NCBI GenBank assembly: GCA_029706075.1
Contig: JAINUG010000054.1
Coordinates: 4,687,074 to 4,751,073, forward strand
Direction of reading: 5' to 3'
Length of the DNA: 64,000 nucleotides
Source of the DNA: Aldrovandia affinis
Lineage: Eukaryota; Chordata; Actinopteri; Notacanthiformes; Halosauridae
The position numbers were made by a program, and so were the translations under genes. Position 1 is the first letter of the stretch. Each line of letters starts with the position of its first letter. The notes under the pieces were generated by a model. That model was not told the DNA's origin and searched no databases. It worked only from the letters and a program-made list of their open reading frames with translations. This document shows positions 20,151 to 32,763 of this stretch, one piece after another.

Positions 20151-22321
20151 AATATGCAAAATAATCCATACATAGCAGGTGACAGAACAGGAGATGTATC
20201 TGATGAAGGCCAATGAAGTAATAAAAAAAAAAGAATGTTCTAATGACATCCTGATTGCCACTGGTCTGATTACTAGTTGATTTAAACTAAGGTTTATAGC
20301 TACAGAATGAGAGTTGTCTTAAAAAATAAGGTGAGAGTTATGTTTTTAAGTGCACATTAAATGTAAGTAACGATTCCATACAATAAAGGTTTTGAAAATC
20401 TTTAGTTCAGTGTATTCTGACATCCCTTTCAAAGTTTCAGAGTTTCGGAATGACCTCCTTTCCCGACGCATTCGAGTGTCACAGGTGCGAATCTGGCACG
20501 AGGTTCTACTGTGTACTCACATTAAGGAAAACCTTATACAAAGTGCTGCGCAAATGTGGGTTCTGAGTAATTATGAGAAAAAGAAACAAGTTTGTAGATG
20601 TTCAAAGCGAGGCACAAAACAACGCAGAAGGGCTGGATTAGGTTACACTCAGAGCTTTTGGGAGCGATTTTCTCTTTTTCTGTTTCACGCGTTTCCATCT
20701 CACATGTGCGAAGGCTGCTCCGGCTGAACGTGCCAACACCCTGCCACGTCGGAGCGGAAGTTACGAATTTGTTTGGAATGAAAACAACTTATCTCGCAAG
20801 GTGTTTGAGTTATTCTAATATTAATTTGTCCTCGACTTCTGGGTTTATTTGCTCGGCGCCCTCAGGCTTGACCGCGTGCCCCCCCCACCCCCGTGTGTTC
20901 CGTTGACCTGTGTGACAGGCTCCTGGCTGTTTGAACTAGGCCCGAAATCAAAGGTGTGGTAGGAAGCCTCAGACTTCCCGGGCTAAGTGGACATTTCCTT
21001 GAGAAACCCAGAACAGATTGGTAGGCACAGTGTGGCTTTCACTTGGGGGATCCGAGGAGAATAATGTCTTCTCTGTGCTGGGACTGCTGAGAGAGGCCAA
21101 CGCTGCTTCTCTGCCTCTCTCTCTCTCGCTCTCTCTCTCGCTCTCTCTCTCTCTCTGACTTGGTCTCTCTGCCTCTCCTCTCTCTCAGCGTCATTGAGAA
21201 GGTGAAGGGGCCAGTCGAGCTATGGGAGTTTAAAGCACAGGATTGGATTAATGTGGGAGTCTGCCCCTTACAAATGTTACATGTTGTGGGTGTTGGAATT
21301 CAAAATCCTATAAAATCCTCCCAGAAATTGGTTTGGCATTTTTTTGTTGTTGTTAGAATCTTCCATTGCCTTTTTTGTGCAGTGCCGATGATGTCATAAT
21401 TCTGGGTGAAATTAAAGAGCTCCAGTATGTTTCATGGCATACAGTACATGACCCAGTGTTTCCATGCACTGAAGCTGAGCATTCCACTCCACTTCCTGTA
21501 AGAACCCTCCTCCTCCAGTCGACGGCGCAAGCTGTGCACTGTCGCATTTCTGATGAAAGCACTTGCTAAATATCATAAAACGTACCAGATTTGAACAAGG
21601 ATTCCACAACCCTCTGCTCTCCAGGTTAGGCCCTGCTGCTGTTTCCCAGCAGTAGCCTGGAAGTGTTTACCATCACGAGGGCCCAGCACAAGCACAGCGA
21701 GTGGCCGATCCGTTTACACACTGCCCCATCTTTATGGTGCTCCATTATTGCTCCTGTTTCTTGAAGACACTGAATTTTGGGAGAAATTCCAAAAATCTGA
21801 AATATACAGACGAAAGGAACTTTGTCTGCAGTCTCAAAGTCATCGCAACTGCCACCATGTGTATTTGTTGCTCATTCACAAATGAGTTGTCAACCAAGTG
21901 ACTATTCCTATCTTTAGGTAACTGTGGGGTGGAATGACTGTGGAAATAACTTTTTATTCCAATGGAGGAATGGCCAGCTTCATTGATGTAGACGTCCTTA
22001 AGTCCAGAGTATCCTTTCAAACAGGTCCTCAAGGGGTGCCACCGCTAGTACATGGTGGGTAGGCCTAGCCCTCCCCTTCCCGACAAGCCTTCCCCCGCCC
22101 AGCTGGGACTTCGCCTAGCCCGGGCCAGGGCCGCTGGACTAGCCCCCGGGCATTGCCTTTACTTAGGCAACCTGTACATTATTTCTGTAGTTACCTGCGC
22201 TTTGAAAGCAAAAGCAAGATCCTCTGCATTCTTCACTGGTGTTATAAATGTGGATTGAAATGGCTAATACAAAACAAATCCTTCCATCCTGCTTTCTTTC
22301 TCTTTTTTTCTCTCTCTTTCA
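20151..22321. other. Non-coding DNA with a CT-rich patch
   Basis: About 2.2 kb. A CT-rich run lies at about 21114-21188. The sequence after it has a good acceptor (CTCTCTCAG) and a short open frame but no donor. A GC-rich patch occurs at 22060-22150. No recognised gene or repeat. Confidence 0.45.
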
Positions 22322-22368
22322 GCCCCTCTGCAGCCCCCCTGTGTGAAATGGAGAAGAGGAAGGGGCAG
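22322..22368 (+). other. Candidate short exon of unknown gene
   Basis: A very strong pyrimidine tract and acceptor (TTTCTCTCTCTTTCAG), then 47 bases ending GGGCAG with donor GTAGAG. The frame encoding PSAAPLCEMEKRKGQ is open. No family is recognised. Microsatellite-rich DNA makes acceptor-like tracts by chance, so support is weak. Confidence 0.18.
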
Positions 22369-22489
22369 GTAGAGGCACGATGGCATTTTTTTAAACCTAG
22401 GAGTTTATATCCTGTTGGCTTCCAGGAATTCAATGGTGAGCTGGCCACATTCTATGGAATGCTGTGGTGAACTGGCCTGGTAGGACATT

Positions 22490-22577
22490 GGCCTGGGTTA
22501 CTTAACTGAGCTTAATTGACAATTACATTTAATTATGAGTTACAGTTAAGGACTTGCTTGATGGTTGAACCCAGGCC
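22490..22577. mobile_element. Short palindromic MITE, GGCCTGG family
   Basis: 10-bp perfect inverted ends: GGCCTGGGTT at 22490-22499 and AACCCAGGCC at 22568-22577. The interior carries TTAAGGACTTG, as in longer members (for example 57058-57089). It looks like an internally deleted 88-bp member. Confidence 0.65.
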
Positions 22578-23085
22578 AATGTGCACAATGCTGAGGAAAC
22601 TTAACAAATCATATCTCATGTCAATGGTCTCTTATGTGATGTGTAATATTCATGAATTATTTGTTGGAGTTAGATTTTCCTACCTACCTTTTCGCAACAG
22701 TCTACCGATCATCCAAGCCTAATGAAGCCCGCTGATGAAATGAGAAACGCTTCTGCTTTAGGGGACTTTCACACAAATACCCACAGAATTTGAATACGCA
22801 TCCATTTGTGCTCAGAATGTGGATACTGGGGCCAAGCCGAAGGCATTTTATTGCCAGAAGTCTCCCCAGGAGGAGCATATGCAGACTAACAAATGCATCC
22901 TGTGCAAGAAGCAATGCACTGCAGCTCACTTCCTCAGCGAGGTGCAGATGTTACAGTTCTTTGTGTTCAGGAACTATATATCATAGGTATATATTTAGGG
23001 CAGGACATACAATGTCACCGGTGTGAAAATAAAGAAGCCTCTCTTATATATCACCCTCTTATACCAGAAGATTATTATTATTATT
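22578..23085. other. Non-coding DNA
   Basis: About 500 bp, ending in an ATT-rich run near 23070-23090. Overlapping frames lack support. Confidence 0.45.
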
Positions 23086-23089
23086 TTTT

Positions 23090-23250
23090 TTATAGGCAAA
23101 TTCCGCATGGATAATAGGAAGTTTTTCTTTATGCACAGAGATGTCACTGCCTGGAACAGCTTGCCAGTTAGCAGGTAGTTGAGGCATAAACACTTGGGAT
23201 ATTCAAGTCCAGGCTCGATGCCGTACTAGATACTCTTTCGATTAGGACAC
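23090..23250 (+). mobile_element. LINE 3' fragment, same family as 16225-16679
   Basis: GCAAATTCCGCATGG, AGGAAGTTTTTCTTTA, GCCTGGAACAGCTTGCC and TACTAGATACTCTTT match 16457-16604 in the same order. Only about 160 bp remains, and the 3' repeat tail is missing. Confidence 0.75.
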
Positions 23251-23429
23251 ATCTATAACCATAATTCATATTTTGCCATAGATTTTCACATAAATTTCAC
23301 AAAACTGAAAATAAAATGGTTCAATTGTGCCCCAAAATATGATTTGAATAATTCAAATGATTTATATTATCAGTGTTCTGGCATTTTTGAACAAGCCTCC
23401 TCCCCCTCCACAACATCCACTGACCAATG

Positions 23430-23831
23430 AGGTAAACAGAACTAAGTCACCATGCAGAGTTTACCGCTCAGACCTCCTCCACACCTACACCCCCCCTCGA
23501 AGACTACGCTCCTCTGACACTGGACTCCTCATCACGCCCCACACCAGGCTGCGCACTGTGGGGGACAGAGCCTTCAGTGTAGCTGCTCCTAGCCTCTGGA
23601 ATGCCCTCCCTGCCTCAATCCGCAATGCAGAGTCCAACTCCAATTCTAAATCCAGACTGAAGACTCACCTCTTCAGTCTGGCTTTTTTCTAGTTTAGGTC
23701 TCCTCTGTGCTAGGGCTTTTGTGCCTGTGTTTTTAAATGGTGTCCTGTTATTTATTTACTTTTGTACTCTTTTTATACTGTACAGCGTCCTTGGGTTCCT
23801 TTCAAATTAAACTTGTTGCTGTTATTATTAA
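23430..23831 (+). mobile_element. 5'-truncated LINE, second family (Rex/L2-like)
   Basis: Translation includes YTPPRRLRSSDTGLL, then GDRAFSVAAPSLWNALP and SRLKTHLFSLAF, ending at a stop near 23692. This is the familiar C-terminus of fish non-LTR polyproteins. A 3' UTR of about 140 bp follows, ending GTTGCTGTTATTATT. All upstream domains are absent. Clade assignment is from memory of the motif. Confidence 0.85.
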
Positions 23832-24252
23832 TTGACTACCAAACTATCGACTCCGGTTTCATCCTAGGTTATTTCCACAGGGACCTTCTTTCCCAAGGGA
23901 ACCTCCGGGCGTTGAGCGCTCTCCAGCGATCACACATGGTGTGGGTGTGAGCGCAGCGACCGAGGCCTTGGGATGAGAGGAGTAATTACACTGCTCTTAC
24001 TGCTGTGCTGAGACGTCCAGCCAGCCACAAAGTGCAATTACCATGGCTTTACCGTGCAATGGTTAGCTATATATATAGCGACCAGAAATATGCTTAATTC
24101 CTACTTTTTATACTGATCGCTGTGATTCAGGAAGCTTTTTTTTAAAAGGCAGACTGTTTTAGAAGCGAAAACGTCTAAAACCAACCAGGAGAAAAGGTTG
24201 CTATTTTGTGTGTGGCCTGCTGGACCGAGGGCCGTGTTCAGACGCACACACA
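23832..24252. other. Non-coding DNA
   Basis: About 420 bp with a TA microsatellite at about 24068-24079. Nothing else is recognised. Confidence 0.45.
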
Positions 24253-24300
24253 GGCCTGGATTCGATTGACTTTTGTTCTTAACTCTTACAGATAAGGGCG
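24253..24300. mobile_element. Left end of a GGCCTGGATTC palindromic MITE
   Basis: GGCCTGGATTCGATTGACTT followed by TTGTTCTTAACTCTTAC matches the left arms of the family at 50860 and 57589. Only this arm is present. Confidence 0.6.
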
Positions 24301-24890
24301 AGCATTTGTGTTTGCTTTTCTACACAAACATGGCTTTCGAAGATTTCCGAGCTGGCCAGAACTCTGTTTGTAGAGAGGGAGGGAGGCCGATCGAACAGCA
24401 CCGGGGGACAGGCGCGGGGGAGGGAAGGGCCGACCAGCTACTTTGGAGATTTCGGAAACTGGGAGGAGGGGCTGCGGAGGAGACAGCTTTCGCTGGGACC
24501 GGGGAGGACTCTGCCCCTCTCCACCTCCCTCTCCAGATGTGCCGCTCCCCCCCCCTCCCCCTCCCCCTCCCCTCCCCTCCGCGGCCGCTCTTTGGCAGGC
24601 CTGACCCCTGATGAGCCTCCCAGCTGCACTGCAGCCTGGCCCCACAGCTGTTTCCAATCCCCGGCCCTCTTTCTAAAGGAGGACGCAGGCCAGCGGAGGG
24701 GAACGGGAGGAACGGGAGGAGAAGGAGGTGGAGGAGGAGGAGGAGGAGGAGGAGGAGTGAGAGGTGGTCCCACTGGAGAGCAGATACGGCCACGCCCATC
24801 AACCGGAAGGAGGGGAGAGGGGGAACACACGTTACCGCTAAACCACACTTTAGGACGCATCTGCATTTCTCCACTAAAAAAGTTTCCTAG
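24301..24890. other. GC-rich block with GGA repeats
   Basis: G+C-rich and partly CpG-rich, with a C-rich tract at 24545-24585 and a (GGA)n-like run at about 24718-24760. Long overlapping frames on both strands are products of the low-complexity composition. It may be a promoter or CpG island, but no transcript structure is visible. Confidence 0.35.
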
Positions 24891-25604
24891 TGTCTAGTTC
24901 TTGTTGCACACCACTTTGTTGTAAGTACTGCCTCTCTCTCACCTTCTGTAATATTCTGAAGGGGGGACTGAGCTAGACTGTGTGCATAGTGTATGTATAT
25001 ATATATATATATAGTTATAGCGTGTTAGTGATGTAATGACTATGTTATGTAGTTCCTGCCTGCACCTCCCCTAGAGACTGGGCAAACAGATCCCTCCATG
25101 TCTGCCCTACGAAAGGAAACCAGAGCAGGACTCCTCTTCAAAGCCCTCACCAGAACAGCTACATGTGCTCCTCATTTCAAAAAGTGACCATGTGGGCCAG
25201 CCAGCCAGTTCAGATTGACTCTGGAAAAAAAAGAAGAAGCAGAAAACTAAGAACATGCTGTACAGAACATTACATGTGGAAGCGACACATGCACAATGGA
25301 AATGCTGGCTTTTCAGTAGTCCGTTTGAATCAGCTGCACTTCAAATAAATAGCATAGATGGCAGAAATATGTAACATGGCTAAACATGTTTTTGATAAAG
25401 TGGCTGTAAAGTTGATCGATTCTGTCATTCTTACTCAGTCTGCTTTTCATGCGCACTACTTGCTTGCATGTCAAGTTACTCAAGTTACTTGTTGTTTACT
25501 GTCAGGCACTGAAAATCTGTAATTGTGCTGATTCATTGGAGCCACGTCTCACTATCGATTTGAAGCCGCACTAGCTGGAACGATCGTAAAACTGGGTCTG
25601 AGAT
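24891..25604. other. Non-coding DNA
   Basis: About 700 bp with a TA microsatellite at 24997-25013. No gene or repeat recognised. Confidence 0.45.
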
Positions 25605-25752
25605 GGTTCTGTGTGGCTCAGTAGGTAGAGAATGACATTGGCAATGATTAGATCGTGGCTTCAATTCCCACTGGCACCACATATACTAAAAATGTATGCA
25701 TTCACAACTGTACGTTGCTTCGGATAAAAGCGTCTGCTAAATGGCATATGTT
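25605..25752 (+). mobile_element. tRNA-derived SINE, GGTTCTGTGTGGCTCAG family
   Basis: A tRNA-like head with A box TGGCTCAGTAGG (25614-25625) and B box GGCTTCAATTCC (25657-25668), then the tail CGGATAAAAGCGTCTGCTAA with ATGGCATATG. It is about 150 bp. It differs in head from the 4418 family but has a similar LINE-type tail. Copies lie at 38158-38288 and 56915-57055. Confidence 0.85.
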
Positions 25753-26039
25753 GTATATTATATCGTACAGTATATTGAGTCACGCTGACACTTTAACCTG
25801 GTGATTTTATAGGGATTTAACCATGACTCTCTCTTCAGTTAGCTCTCATGACATGGACTGTTGGACGATCCCACAGATTCTTGCCCCCCCCTCCTCCCCA
25901 GTCCCCACACAGACTGGTTTGTCTCTTGCTAGAGTCAGCAAAGGAGTCTCTTGGCCTGGAAATAATATTTCTCACAGAGCTAAGACTGCTCTGCACATTT
26001 TGCGCGTAAATCAGGCTGACGGAGAGAGGCCTTTGCATT

Positions 26040-26262
26040 TTACATTACATTTTTTGCCATTTAGCAGAGGCGCTTGTCCGGAGCGACTTACAGTCACTTT
26101 TTTATATGCGATCAATTTATAGAGCTGGATATTTCATTGAAGTAATTCAGATTACGTACCTTGCTCAAAGGTGCAACGGCAGTGCCCCGCCTGGGAACTG
26201 AACCCGTGACCCCAGAGTTACGAGCCGAGTTACAGGTTCGCTCACCATTATACTGCACTGCC
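26040..26262 (-). mobile_element. tRNA-derived SINE, reverse orientation
   Basis: The 4418-type family, reversed. Tail TTACATTACATTTTTTGCCA with TTTAGCAGAGGCGCTTGTCC, body TACCTTGCTCAAAGG, and tRNA-like head ending CCATTATACTGCACTGCC. More diverged than the copy at 4418. Confidence 0.85.
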
Positions 26263-26938
26263 ACGCTAGACTTTAGCACCTGCTTTATAGATATCTGTGA
26301 TATGCGTACATATACACTACATCTCTGTGATTTGGGCACTGCATGGTATGTATTTATGAACAGTATGTAGTGTAGGCCTCTTTGTGTATCTGTGTGCACA
26401 ATGAAGAAAGGCGACCTTTATTCAATTATGCCTTTCATAATTCCATACTGCTGTTTTGAGGGAGACCTATAAAATATGATTCACACTGGACAATATTGGC
26501 ATTATGTGAAACTGCCTAGAATAGCAGTTATATCAATATTGTTCCCTGTGAGTAAGACAAATTCAATGTTTGAAAATGAAGGGGTGAATACTTATGCAAT
26601 CAATTATTGTCTATATAATATTCATATATTATTTGACATTATAGAGCATTTTGTGTTGCACAGTGGCAAGAAATACCAATTATATCCATGTTGATTGCAT
26701 GGAATAAGAAAATAAAATGTGAAAAATTGAAACATTTTGTACCCACTGTATATCAGTACCAGAATTAATGCAAACATTATTCCCATTGATGTGAAGAGCA
26801 CAGCAGTACAATGTAAAAGTGAGAGACTGAGGAATGGAACGTGAAGCTGACTGACTTTCGGCTGTAGACCAAAGTCCTTTTGCAATGACATAGGAGGTCA
26901 GTGATGTATTGTTAGCAAAAACCAAGCGTTGCCGGCCA
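26263..26938. other. AT-rich non-coding DNA
   Basis: About 675 bp. Frames on both strands are unsupported. No recognised repeat. Confidence 0.5.
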
Positions 26939-27093
26939 GGGCCCATATTAACCTAAAGCGTCTCAGGGCGGGAGTGCTGATCTTGGATCAGTTTTCCCTT
27001 TTAGCTCATAACGGATAAGATTAGAATGTGGACAGGGGAGAGCTGATCCTGGATCAGCGCTCCTGCTGTCAGATGCTTTATGAGCACGGGCCC
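26939..27093. mobile_element. Palindromic MITE, GATCCTGGATCAG family
   Basis: It runs from GGGCCCATATTAACC to ATGAGCACGGGCCC. The arms include AGCGTCTCAGGGCGGGAGTG and, inverted, CAGCGCTCCTGCTGTCAGA, with TGATCTTGGATCAG and TGATCCTGGATCAG near the middle. A second copy at 27492 shares ends and interior. Non-coding. Confidence 0.8.
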
Positions 27094-27491
27094 AGATGGT
27101 ATCAGGAACCAATCTTGCGGAGGCAGTCGTGGTGCTCCCTCACTGGCTGGCTTTAAATAACCGGGCCCAAAGAAAGCAATTCACAGATCTGTGCAGCAAA
27201 TGTGCATTTGACATGGGGATGGAACATATTTACTTGAGGCCATAATATCTGTTCATCTGAGTCTTCCTTTGAACAAGATATTGAGCAGGTCAAAGCCAAT
27301 GGAAGCCAGTACCCAGGAGCAAGATTGTGAAGAAAAAGCTAAGTTAAGGACATATCTTGATTGAATCAAGGCCATGATATTTTATACTTTATACAGTACT
27401 CTGCTACTGAAGCTCAGGATTGCCTGTAAATCAGTCCTCAAAAAGGAAATGTAATAAATACATCAGTGGTAATGGTCATATCAAGAGATCA
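27094..27491. other. Spacer with a MITE arm
   Basis: About 400 bp. The end of a GGCCTGGATTC-family arm is visible at 27343-27373 (AAGTTAAGGACATATC, then TTGATTGAATCAAGGCC). Otherwise non-coding. Confidence 0.45.
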
Positions 27492-28538
27492 GGGCCCGCG
27501 CTCATAAAGTGTCTCAGAGTATGGGTGCTGATCCAGGATCAGGTTTCCCCTGTCCGTATCCTGACCTTATCCATTATGAGCTAAAACGCAAAACTGATCC
27601 TAGATCAGCACTCCTACTCTGAGACACTTTATGTTATGTTTTGAGACGTTTGTTTTTGTATTTTATTGTTTTTCACATCACTCATCATTCACGTTCTGTT
27701 CCCCGTCTGTCTGTGTTCCTTGTTGTTCGAGTTCCACTCCGCGTCTTTGTTATTGCACTGTTCGGGAGGTTTCGACTTTACGGGTTTTCTGTTTTCTATC
27801 TCGCTTACTTCCTTCTTTCTTTCTAAACACTCTGTATATATTAGTTAGATGTATATAGTACTAATCTACTAATCTATTAACATTAGGGATTTAGATTAAG
27901 TTACTAACATTACTTATTACTAATTATCTCACGCTTCTACCTATCGCTATCATTCTCTCTTGTTGTCCTATCCCAGCATGCTTCTCTCTCTATTGCTTTA
28001 TCTGCACGCATTTTCTTTATATGTGTTCCTCCCCTTCAAACTATGCACGTGTCTGCCTGCTCTTCCAGGTTGTGTATTTTTAGTGTGTCTATGTGCTTCC
28101 CAGTCTGTGTCTTTCGTTTTCCCTTGTTATTGTATTAGTGATCCTTAATCATTCTAACCTGTGTTCTTGCTCCTTTCCCCTCCCAGTCACACCTGATTCC
28201 TATTGTGTCACTCTCCCCGTTTGTATTTAAGTTCCTTGTTTGCATTCTGTCTTTGTCAGAACGTTGATCCTCATTCACTGTGTTGAATTATTCCGACGCA
28301 CCTCTTCTGTTTGACTACGAGTTTGCCTGCTGATTTTGTTTGTGTGCTTGCCTTCGCTGATCATTTGGTTTTTGTGATTTTGGACTGTTTTTGACTACTC
28401 TTTTGGATTTCGATTTTGTATCTTCACTAACTCTGACTATCGGCTTTTGAACCTTGCTTGAATTAAACGTTCCTCTTTGCCTGATCCTGGTCTGCATCTG
28501 GGTCCTTGCCCTGTCATCACACTTTATGAATAGATATG
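27492..28538. mobile_element. Palindromic MITE split by a solo LTR
   Basis: The left part (27492-27631) starts GGGCCCGCGCTCATAAAG and carries the paired GATCC palindromes of the 26939 copy. The right part resumes CTTTATGAATAG at 28522. The interruption is the LTR at 27632-28521. The right end is worn, so its limit is approximate. Confidence 0.75.
27632..28521 (+). mobile_element. Solo LTR of an LTR retrotransposon (fossil, Ty3/gypsy-like)
   Basis: An 890-bp segment beginning TGTTATG and ending ATCACA, flanked by a perfect 5-bp duplication CTTTA (27627-27631 and 28522-28526) inside a MITE. A possible polyadenylation region with ATTAAA lies near 28463. No internal coding region and no second LTR are present, so it is the product of recombination between the two LTRs of a former insertion. 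The Ty3/gypsy label is inference from general LTR look and length. It is younger than the MITE it sits in. Confidence 0.75.
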
Positions 28539-30660
28539 CAAAGCAGGAACGAGAGCAGGGTTAGAGAGCCTGCCTTCTGATTGGTCCCTTACTCTAACTC
28601 CCTTCCCCTCGTCTGTGGGACCGTTGTCAAGGGTAACATGGGTATGGAGCACGATCCCCCAGCTGCTCCGCTCACTTTCACCTCCAGGGGTGCCTTGCGG
28701 GCAGCTGGGGAACACCCCTAGAAAACCCCAAAATGGAGAGCAATGCGTTGGGTGTGACCTCACAGGAGATCTCAATGCACCTAGGTTCCCTCAACTCTGG
28801 CCCTCTTTTCTAGCATAATCTTAGCCCTTCATTAAATTCTAACCAATGTTGTCAGGTTTGTTGAGTATTGTCGGTGGCAAGCACAAACCTTGTAGGTCAA
28901 TTTTTTTGGACATATTGGAAGTTCCTAACTAGCTCTATGAACTGTAAACGTCTTTCATCTCAACAACGAATAAAGTTGGTTCAAAACCCCATGCGACTAA
29001 ATGATAAAGTATTGGTTAATGATTTAAAAATCATGGGAATTCCATTCTATATGCCTTTCTATTTCTTCACTTGCATTCTTTGGCGTGCCCAAAGAATCTG
29101 ATATTTCCACACAGTGCGCACAAGGCTGTTTTAATGTGCGACACAAATAAAGTTGTCTCCACTTCTTGCCAAACTGCAATTCTTTGTTTCCACTAGCCCA
29201 GATTCTGCTGTACCTGAACGTTGCCAAGGTTACTGTCACGTTCCCATCTCCTCCAGGTGTGACTTGGCTCAGGCTGGAACTGGTCTCTGCTCACTCGCTT
29301 TGCAGTATGCTATCTGACGTGACCGAAACGGGACCCAGCACAAGTAGGCGTGTTTTTACGTGCTGTCGTGGAATGAGGAACCGCCATGCTTCCGTTCCCC
29401 CTTCCCCCTCAACGTTATGGTTTCCCTTACAGGAAAATAAAATGAATTCTGCACATGCGCATGTGTTTTTTGGACATTTCCCATCTGATTCACATGTATG
29501 TATAGCACACATTTCCACATCTTTCCACATTCCTCATATTTCCACAGGTGTTCACATTTTATTGCATATATATGTGTTTTTTGGCACATTTCATGTTAGA
29601 AATTCTAGTTATTTTTCCATAAGGGTTAAGGAAAGGCCTATGAATTTTGGGTTGTAAGGTGCCACTCCAAGAAACGGGGTAAATGTATACCAAATACATT
29701 TAAAAACAGCTGTTTGTATCATTCAAGATACTGCAAAGAGCTGACTAAAGCAGATGCGTGGGTATGCTAACTGCTTTAGCCACTGTGCTGTGGCTGGTGT
29801 AGACCCCTCAGAGGTATACACAACCATTGTTCGTACACTGGTTTACTCAATGCGTGCAACATTGTTATTTAGATGGAAGAATTTTGTCTCGTATCCGAAG
29901 CAACTCAATGGTAATCCCTGTACTGGTGTAGGGAAGGGGCAGTGGATTTTTCATAAAAGTGTTAACGGCCCCAAAGATGGATGCTTATCTATATAGTTAG
30001 CTAACTCTGTTAACTCTGAGTGCTTTGCGATAGTTACGCTCATCTCACTGTGCAGGTTTACCTGCATAGCTGGATAAATGGGGAGATGCTTCCCACACGC
30101 CCCCTGGTGGCCAAGCCGTTTTCAGCACGATGCCTGTGAGCTAACCATAGGGTCTAGCAAGCTCGGAAGTTGTGTAACCTACAGGGAAAACATCCATTTT
30201 AAATGAGCGGCTTTACCATCTGGCATGTACGGGCAGGGAGATGGAGACAGTTGACTTCTGACCTTGCTGGAAGGGATCCGTGGTCAAGTAAACAAAAGGT
30301 AAACGAGCAGCAGACATGTTGAGGGCTGAGAGCGCTTGAATATGGCCAGTGAGAATGCGGTATACTTAACCTATTTTTGGTGAATTCTAACCTTCAACCT
30401 ACATTTGTATTGATATTACTCTGAATATTCATCTATATTTCCATGGTCCCGACACAACATTTACAATACTATTTAGCATTTTCTTATTCAAAATGTTTGG
30501 ATTTTACAATATGAATGTACTCTCGTATATTGCATTTGTTTTGCATTGTTATTTTGGTTAGATAACATTTATTTTATTTTTATAATATTTAGGGTCATGA
30601 AAGATGCCATGGAAATAAAGTTATTATTAAAGTCGATTCTTTTCTTCATTGTTCAGCTTA
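28539..30660. other. Long non-coding stretch
   Basis: About 2.1 kb of mostly AT-rich DNA with no recognised repeat. A 163-codon frame at 29166-29657 has no family resemblance. An AATAAA occurs at 30614 without linked exons. Confidence 0.5.
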
Positions 30661-32741
30661 AGTGCAAACTTGAGTATTCCTTAAAGAAAGGAATGATGTG
30701 TCGAGGTGATGACAAAATGCTTTAATTCCGGGGTTGTGTTTGGCCTCTCGTACCCAGCGAGATATTGGCAAGGGTGGCCGTGCTTCAGCACTAATATATA
30801 GCCGCTTGCCTCCATTGAAGCCGGAAGAGAGTTTACCCTCCCACTCGGGGGCGGTGTTTTCTCTGGAAGGGCTTCAATATCCCTCTGGTCCCCTGGGTAG
30901 GCCATGCAGCTTGTTCCCAGGAGCGGGCCGGACGTGTTTTCCTTCAGGAGGGCCCGGCGCAATCACAGCGAGAGGCCGACCCCACGACACTTCGCCCTGC
31001 CCACACGGCGCTCTCGGTGATGTCACCTCCAAGAACAGGAAATGTGAGCTGTGCACAAGGGGCAGCAGTCTGGAGAGAACTTCTGTTTGCATTTCCTGTT
31101 CTGGGAAGAGGTTTGCATTTTTTATTTTTTTAAGTGCAGAACTTTTTTTTTTTTTTTTGTAGGGCACACTCCATGAACTTCCAAATGGCATGTACGTGGA
31201 ATTCGTATACATTGTTTGCAGTTTCAATGTCAGCATTTAAGGGCTTGCTACTGAAGAGCGCTCCATTTTTCCAACTAATGTTTGGGCAGTTCTGAGATGC
31301 CCGGGTTAAAAGGCTGGGCGTAGAAAGGGCCATTACAACATTAGAATATTACAACATTTGCAGATGAGAACAAGTCATTCGACCCATCTTGGCTTGCCAT
31401 ATGACTTTATCCAAACAATAAAAATACATTCTAAGCAATAAAATAAATAGGATTTATTCCTTTTCATCTAAATATTTATTCATTCAGCTTCATTCCTGTG
31501 GATACAAGCTGTTTACTGCCATTTTGTTTATTACCAAATAGTCCATACTATAATAAAGTAAGAAACTCTTCTAGTGACACGTGTGTTGTGTGATTCCACT
31601 GAAACAAGCAAAATCCCAATCAAGCCCCAGCTCACTTTAGTTTTCCCTCCCTATTGTCTTTTCTCTCTTCTTCTGATTTTCTTTTGGGAACTGTACGACG
31701 GACGCAAGATGACGCTTCACCGTCGAGGGCAGTAGCTGAGCAGCAGCCGGACTGAGTTGACAGTCTGCTTTGCAGTGTGATTCATTTCTTCCACATTGAA
31801 ATGTTTGGTCTTCCAGAGGCATTGGGGACCACACCAAGCCTTCCAGGCTGATGTACAGTGACACCCGGACGTCTTCCGCCTCCCTCGGAGCGATGGGCTT
31901 CTATTGTCTCCCGCCATCGCCGGAATACGACACAAACAGAGACACCTTTGACACGTCGCTGTTTTGGAGTTACTCTGTTTTGGAGTTATTTATTTGGAGT
32001 TATTCATTCGGAAAACTTTTAAAGTCAAAGACTCTATGCGGGTGACTCAATCTTGGAAAGATTGAGTCACAACTTTGGACTCAAAGCTTGGATTGCATTA
32101 CATGCATCAGACAGTCAGGAAAATAGTCTTTGTCAAAGTTTAACATAAGCCACTGAAGAGCAACATCGCCTTAAACAGACACAATACATTCCGGCTGAGG
32201 ATATATGCACATTGGTAAAATTGCCCACTTCATGTTATTTATGAAATAGCACGTAAACAAACATCAGGTGACGCCTAGGGTGATTTTCCAACCAGGTATT
32301 GACTTCCCCTGCACGTGTCAAGAGATCCCTCCTCCCAATAAAAACCTCAAGCCCAACGAAGGGCTGAGTGTGGTCTCTCGGAGTGAAGCGCGCCGTAGGA
32401 GCATTCTGTCACTGCGCTCGCGAAGCCTCGCTAGAAACCATTGCGGCGACCGAAGCAGAAAACAGTGGGGGGGCACAGTGTGTTTTCTTTGGATTCTGTG
32501 TGTGGGACGGAGCTCACAAGATTAAACTCATCGCCGGCGGATAACACGGACAAACCGTGGCCCACGTGTCTCTGGGGAGCAGCTGGGATGCTGGGAGAGC
32601 TTGTCATTGCTTGCGCTGCCTTCGGGGCGGTCGAAATGAATGCAGCAAAAAGCACAAAAACCCTGTGGTAAACAGGCAGCGAAAATAAAGCTAAAGCCAT
32701 TTTCTCCATGTGGGGGCTGGGGCTCGGATTAGGGCCGGGGG
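30661..32741. other. Long non-coding stretch
   Basis: About 2.1 kb. It includes a G+C-richer patch (30830-31020), a T-run at 31143-31159, and a short tandem pattern TTTGGAGTTA at 31963-32005. No supported gene. Confidence 0.45.
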
Positions 32742-32763
32742 AGCTGATCCTGGATCAGTGATT
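32742..32763. repeat. Half-copy of the GATCC palindromic MITE
   Basis: AGCTGATCCTGGATCAGTGA matches the central motif at 27048-27060 in the MITE 26939-27093. No termini are found around it. Confidence 0.4.

Noticed and set aside
24273-24897. Overlapping frames of 100-184 codons on both strands
   Set aside because: They come from GC-rich, low-complexity DNA with GGA and C-rich runs; no domain is visible.
29166-29657. 163-codon frame as a possible gene
   Set aside because: The translation is low in coding character and matches no family known to me, and no splice sites or poly(A) signal fit it.
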